This document shows, piece by piece, positions 61,864 through 64,000 of a DNA stretch of 64,000 bases. The position numbers and the translations under genes were made by a program. Each line of letters starts with the position of its first letter. The stretch's first letter is position 1. Under the pieces are notes generated by a model that worked only from the letters and a program-made list of their open reading frames with translations, did no database searches and was not told where the DNA came from. Source of the DNA: DAOUFU01 sp034429275 (GTDB taxonomy: Bacteria > Chloroflexota > Anaerolineae > Aggregatilineales > Aggregatilineaceae); NCBI GenBank assembly GCA_034429275.1, contig DAOUFU010000151.1, positions 3,761 to 67,760 on the forward strand, in the 5' to 3' direction.

Positions 61864-64000
61864 ACGTGACAGGCGAAGCGACCAATCCCTATATCGGGCC
61901 GCGTCCTTTCCGCACCGGTGACACGCTCTATGGCCGCGACTGGGAGACCCAGGAACTCCGCGATCTTCTGATCGCCCGGCGATTTGTCCTGCTGCACTCG
62001 CCTTCCGGCGCGGGCAAAACATCACTGATCCAGGCCGGGCTGATTCCCGCATTGGAGGCCGAAGAATTCCGCGTGCTGCCGCCGATCCGTGTGGGCATGG
62101 ACCCGCCGCCGCAGGTGCTGCAATCCGGCTGTGAGTTCAATCGTTTTGTACTCAGCGTGCACATTTCGCTGAGCAGCCTGCTGGCCGAGTCAGGCAGCCC
62201 AACCGGTAATATAGCCAGCCTGTGCAGTTCGACGCTGGATGCCCTGTTTGACCGTTTGCTGGATGAAGCTTCAACCGCCGACTCCGACAACGAGGCTGGC
62301 AAAGTGGGTCAGCGATCGGTGCTGATTTTCGACCAATTCGAGGAAATTCTGACCGTCGATCCGCTCAACCTGGCAGCCAAAGAAGAATTCTTCCGGCAGC
62401 TTGGCGAAGCGCTCAAAGATCGCGATCGCTGGGCACTATTTGCCGTCCGCGAAGATTATGTCGCCGGGCTGGAACCCTATTTGCACAACATTCCGACCCG
62501 GCTGAGCACACATTTCCGGCTGGAACCACTGCGCAAAGATGCCGCTCTCGAAGCGATTAAGCAGCCGGTTGCGGCCCAGGGTGTTCGGTATGCCGAAGGC
62601 GTGGCCGAGACCCTGGTCGATGACCTGCTGACCTTGCCGCTGGGAAAATCTGAATTTGTCGAGCCAGTGCAGCTTCAGGTCGTCTGTTACGACCTGTGGA
62701 GGTACTGGCATACACATGCTTCGCCCGAATCCACAACCATCACCCAGGCACACCTGGATGCCTTCGGCAACGTGGACCAGGCCCTGGCGAACTTCTACGA
62801 CACCTGCATCCAGACCACCACTCAACAAACGGGCATCCGTGAGCGCGATCTCCGTACCTGGTTCGATCACCAGATGATCACACCCGCCAAAACGCGCGGC
62901 ATTGTCTACAAAGGGACACGTGAGACGGCAGGAATTCCCAATGAAGCTGTGAATGTCCTCGACCGTTTGCACATCATCCGCGTAGAGCCGCGCGCCGGAG
63001 CGGACTGGGTTGAGCTAGCTCATGACGGGTTCATCGACCCGATCCTCGAATCTAACCATGCCTGGGAGCGCCGCGAATGGGAACGTTCGCGCGCGCGCTT
63101 CCGGCACATTTTGCAGATCGGCGCGGTGGTGCTGGGCGTGTTGATTGCCGGGTTGGGGGTGCTCTCTTACCTGCGCGGACAGGCTGCGAACCAGGCCCGG
63201 CGCGATACCGTCGAGATTCAGCTCACGGGCACCGCCCTGGTCGAGGCTCAAATTGCCGCCCAGGACCAGGCCACTGTCTACGCCCGCGCCAGCGCCACTG
63301 CGTTCCGCCAGACCCAACAGGTCGCTGCTGCCACGGCCACCCAGCGCGCGCGCGAAGCTCAAAGCGAGCGCCTGCTGGCCGATGCCCAGATCGCGCTGCA
63401 AAACAATGACGCGGCCCTGGCGCGGACCCTGGCGCTGGACGCTTACCGACTCAACCCGAACAACCCCGATGCCCCACGCATCCTGGCCGAAGCCGCTTAT
63501 GCCCCAGGCCCCCGCAGTGTGCTAAAAACCAGCACGCTTTCCACGCTCTACAACCACCTGGCGATTAGCCCAGACGAGCGCTTTCTGGTTGTCGCTCCAG
63601 GCACGACACCCTCCGGCGCAGCGCAGCAGCAGACAGCGCTCACCCAGGCCGAAAGCTTTTTGACCGTCTGGGAGCTTGAAACACGCACCGTCGCGCGCCA
63701 GTTAACGGGACCTTCTGGCCCGATCGTGGCTTTGGACTATGCGCCAGGTCCCATAGGGGATCGAATCCTGGCGGCGTCACCATCCGCACTCAGGCTGTGG
63801 GACGCTGCAACCGGGGAACCGCTCTGGACTTTTAACATAGCCAACACCCAGCAGCTATCTGGTAAGTTGATCACGAGCGCGGCGCTGGCACCGGACAGCA
63901 GCGCCGTGCTGGCCGGGGGGTGCAGCCGTTGGGATGTCAACGGCGTCTGCACGCGAGGTTTTGCGCTTTTGTTTGGCCTTGTGGATGAGGTCGGGCTGGC
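61857..64000 (+). CDS. nSTAND NTPase with membrane segment and beta-propeller (3' partial)
   Basis: At least 714 codons, open at the window edge. The opening NPYIGPRPF is the hallmark of nSTAND1-type NTPases, followed by Walker A SPSGAGKTS (48-56), Walker B SVLIFDQFEEIL (155-166) and a winged-helix-like region. One membrane helix (about 415-440, QIGAVVLGVLIAGLGVLS) is followed by an Ala/Gln-rich coiled region and the first blades of a WD40-like propeller (YNHLAISPDERFLVV, LRLWDAATGEPLW). Such proteins are sensor-switches that oligomerise on a signal and unleash an associated effector. Coupled to the CHAT-SIR2 gene by a seven-base overlap. Confidence 0.85.
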   Translation, partial: MVNVTGEATNPYIGPRPFRTGDTLYGRDWETQELRDLLIARRFVLLHSPSGAGKTSLIQAGLIPALEAEEFRVLPPIRVGMDPPPQVLQSGCEFNRFVLSVHISLSSLLAESGSPTGNIASLCSSTLDALFDRLLDEASTADSDNEAGKVGQRSVLIFDQFEEILTVDPLNLAAKEEFFRQLGEALKDRDRWALFAVREDYVAGLEPYLHNIPTRLSTHFRLEPLRKDAALEAIKQPVAAQGVRYAEGVAETLVDDLLTLPLGKSEFVEPVQLQVVCYDLWRYWHTHASPESTTITQAHLDAFGNVDQALANFYDTCIQTTTQQTGIRERDLRTWFDHQMITPAKTRGIVYKGTRETAGIPNEAVNVLDRLHIIRVEPRAGADWVELAHDGFIDPILESNHAWERREWERSRARFRHILQIGAVVLGVLIAGLGVLSYLRGQAANQARRDTVEIQLTGTALVEAQIAAQDQATVYARASATAFRQTQQVAAATATQRAREAQSERLLADAQIALQNNDAALARTLALDAYRLNPNNPDAPRILAEAAYAPGPRSVLKTSTLSTLYNHLAISPDERFLVVAPGTTPSGAAQQQTALTQAESFLTVWELETRTVARQLTGPSGPIVALDYAPGPIGDRILAASPSALRLWDAATGEPLWTFNIANTQQLSGKLITSAALAPDSSAVLAGGCSRWDVNGVCTRGFALLFGLVDEVGL

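Noticed and set aside
1..64000. CRISPR arrays, tRNA/rRNA genes and insertion sequences
   Set aside because: No regularly spaced repeats, cloverleaf-like stretches with T-loop signatures, or transposase motifs were noticed. A dedicated covariance-model scan was not possible here.

Overview
The window is high-GC bacterial chromosome with short intergenic gaps, many ATGA stop/start overlaps and no mobile element, CRISPR array or RNA gene that I could see. LysW-type lysine biosynthesis, a pupylation locus, nSTAND/CHAT-type genes and extracytoplasmic sugar-uptake genes together suggest a member of the Chloroflexota (Anaerolineae-like). That placement is inference from gene content, not from a marker gene.

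Region 1 (126-3862, minus strand) is a sugar ABC importer operon: binding protein and two permeases.

Region 2 (4078-23627, minus strand) is the standout: thirteen genes in one direction. In transcription order they are an ARC/Mpa-like AAA ATPase, Dop, a lysine-free Pup-like protein ending in GGQ, PafA, a TPR/HEAT protein, an FHA plus RING-like protein, an E1-like (ThiF) enzyme, an E2-like (UBC) enzyme, a YbjN-like protein, a ubiquitin-like protein, a JAMM/JAB isopeptidase, a CHAT-fold protein lacking its cysteine, and a very large propeller/HEAT/multi-membrane-spanning protein. It therefore combines a pupylation pathway with an E1-E2-E3-like-DUB ubiquitin-type pathway in one apparent operon. 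No 20S proteasome subunit gene is in the window, and the ATPase lacks the usual GQYL docking tail.

Region 3 (23905-27995) holds an ABC exporter, transaldolase and a phosphoribosyltransferase-like protein.

Region 4 (28068-37463, plus strand) is a ten-gene operon for lysine by the alpha-aminoadipate/LysW route (lysW-X-Y-Z-J, homocitrate synthase, homoaconitase large and small subunits, homoisocitrate dehydrogenase, lysK). Its leader has a promoter followed by two tandem attenuators. Each consists of a tiny lysine-codon-rich leader peptide, a segment at its stop codon that can form an antiterminator, and an intrinsic terminator. This predicts ribosome-mediated control by lysyl-tRNA charging.

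Region 5 (37479-53313) is housekeeping and sugar metabolism: carAB, aspS, a nucleotide-sugar epimerase, an SLC13 transporter with two RCK_C domains, a class V aminotransferase, a zinc alcohol dehydrogenase, a GH94 phosphorylase and a KDG-kinase-like sugar kinase.

Region 6 (53686-64000, plus strand) starts with a secreted DUF3160 protein. It is followed by a cluster resembling a bacterial conflict/immune system: a gingipain/caspase-clan protease-like protein, two unknowns, a CHAT-SIR2 fusion with its CHAT His and Cys intact, and an nSTAND NTPase with a membrane segment and a beta-propeller start, cut by the window edge.
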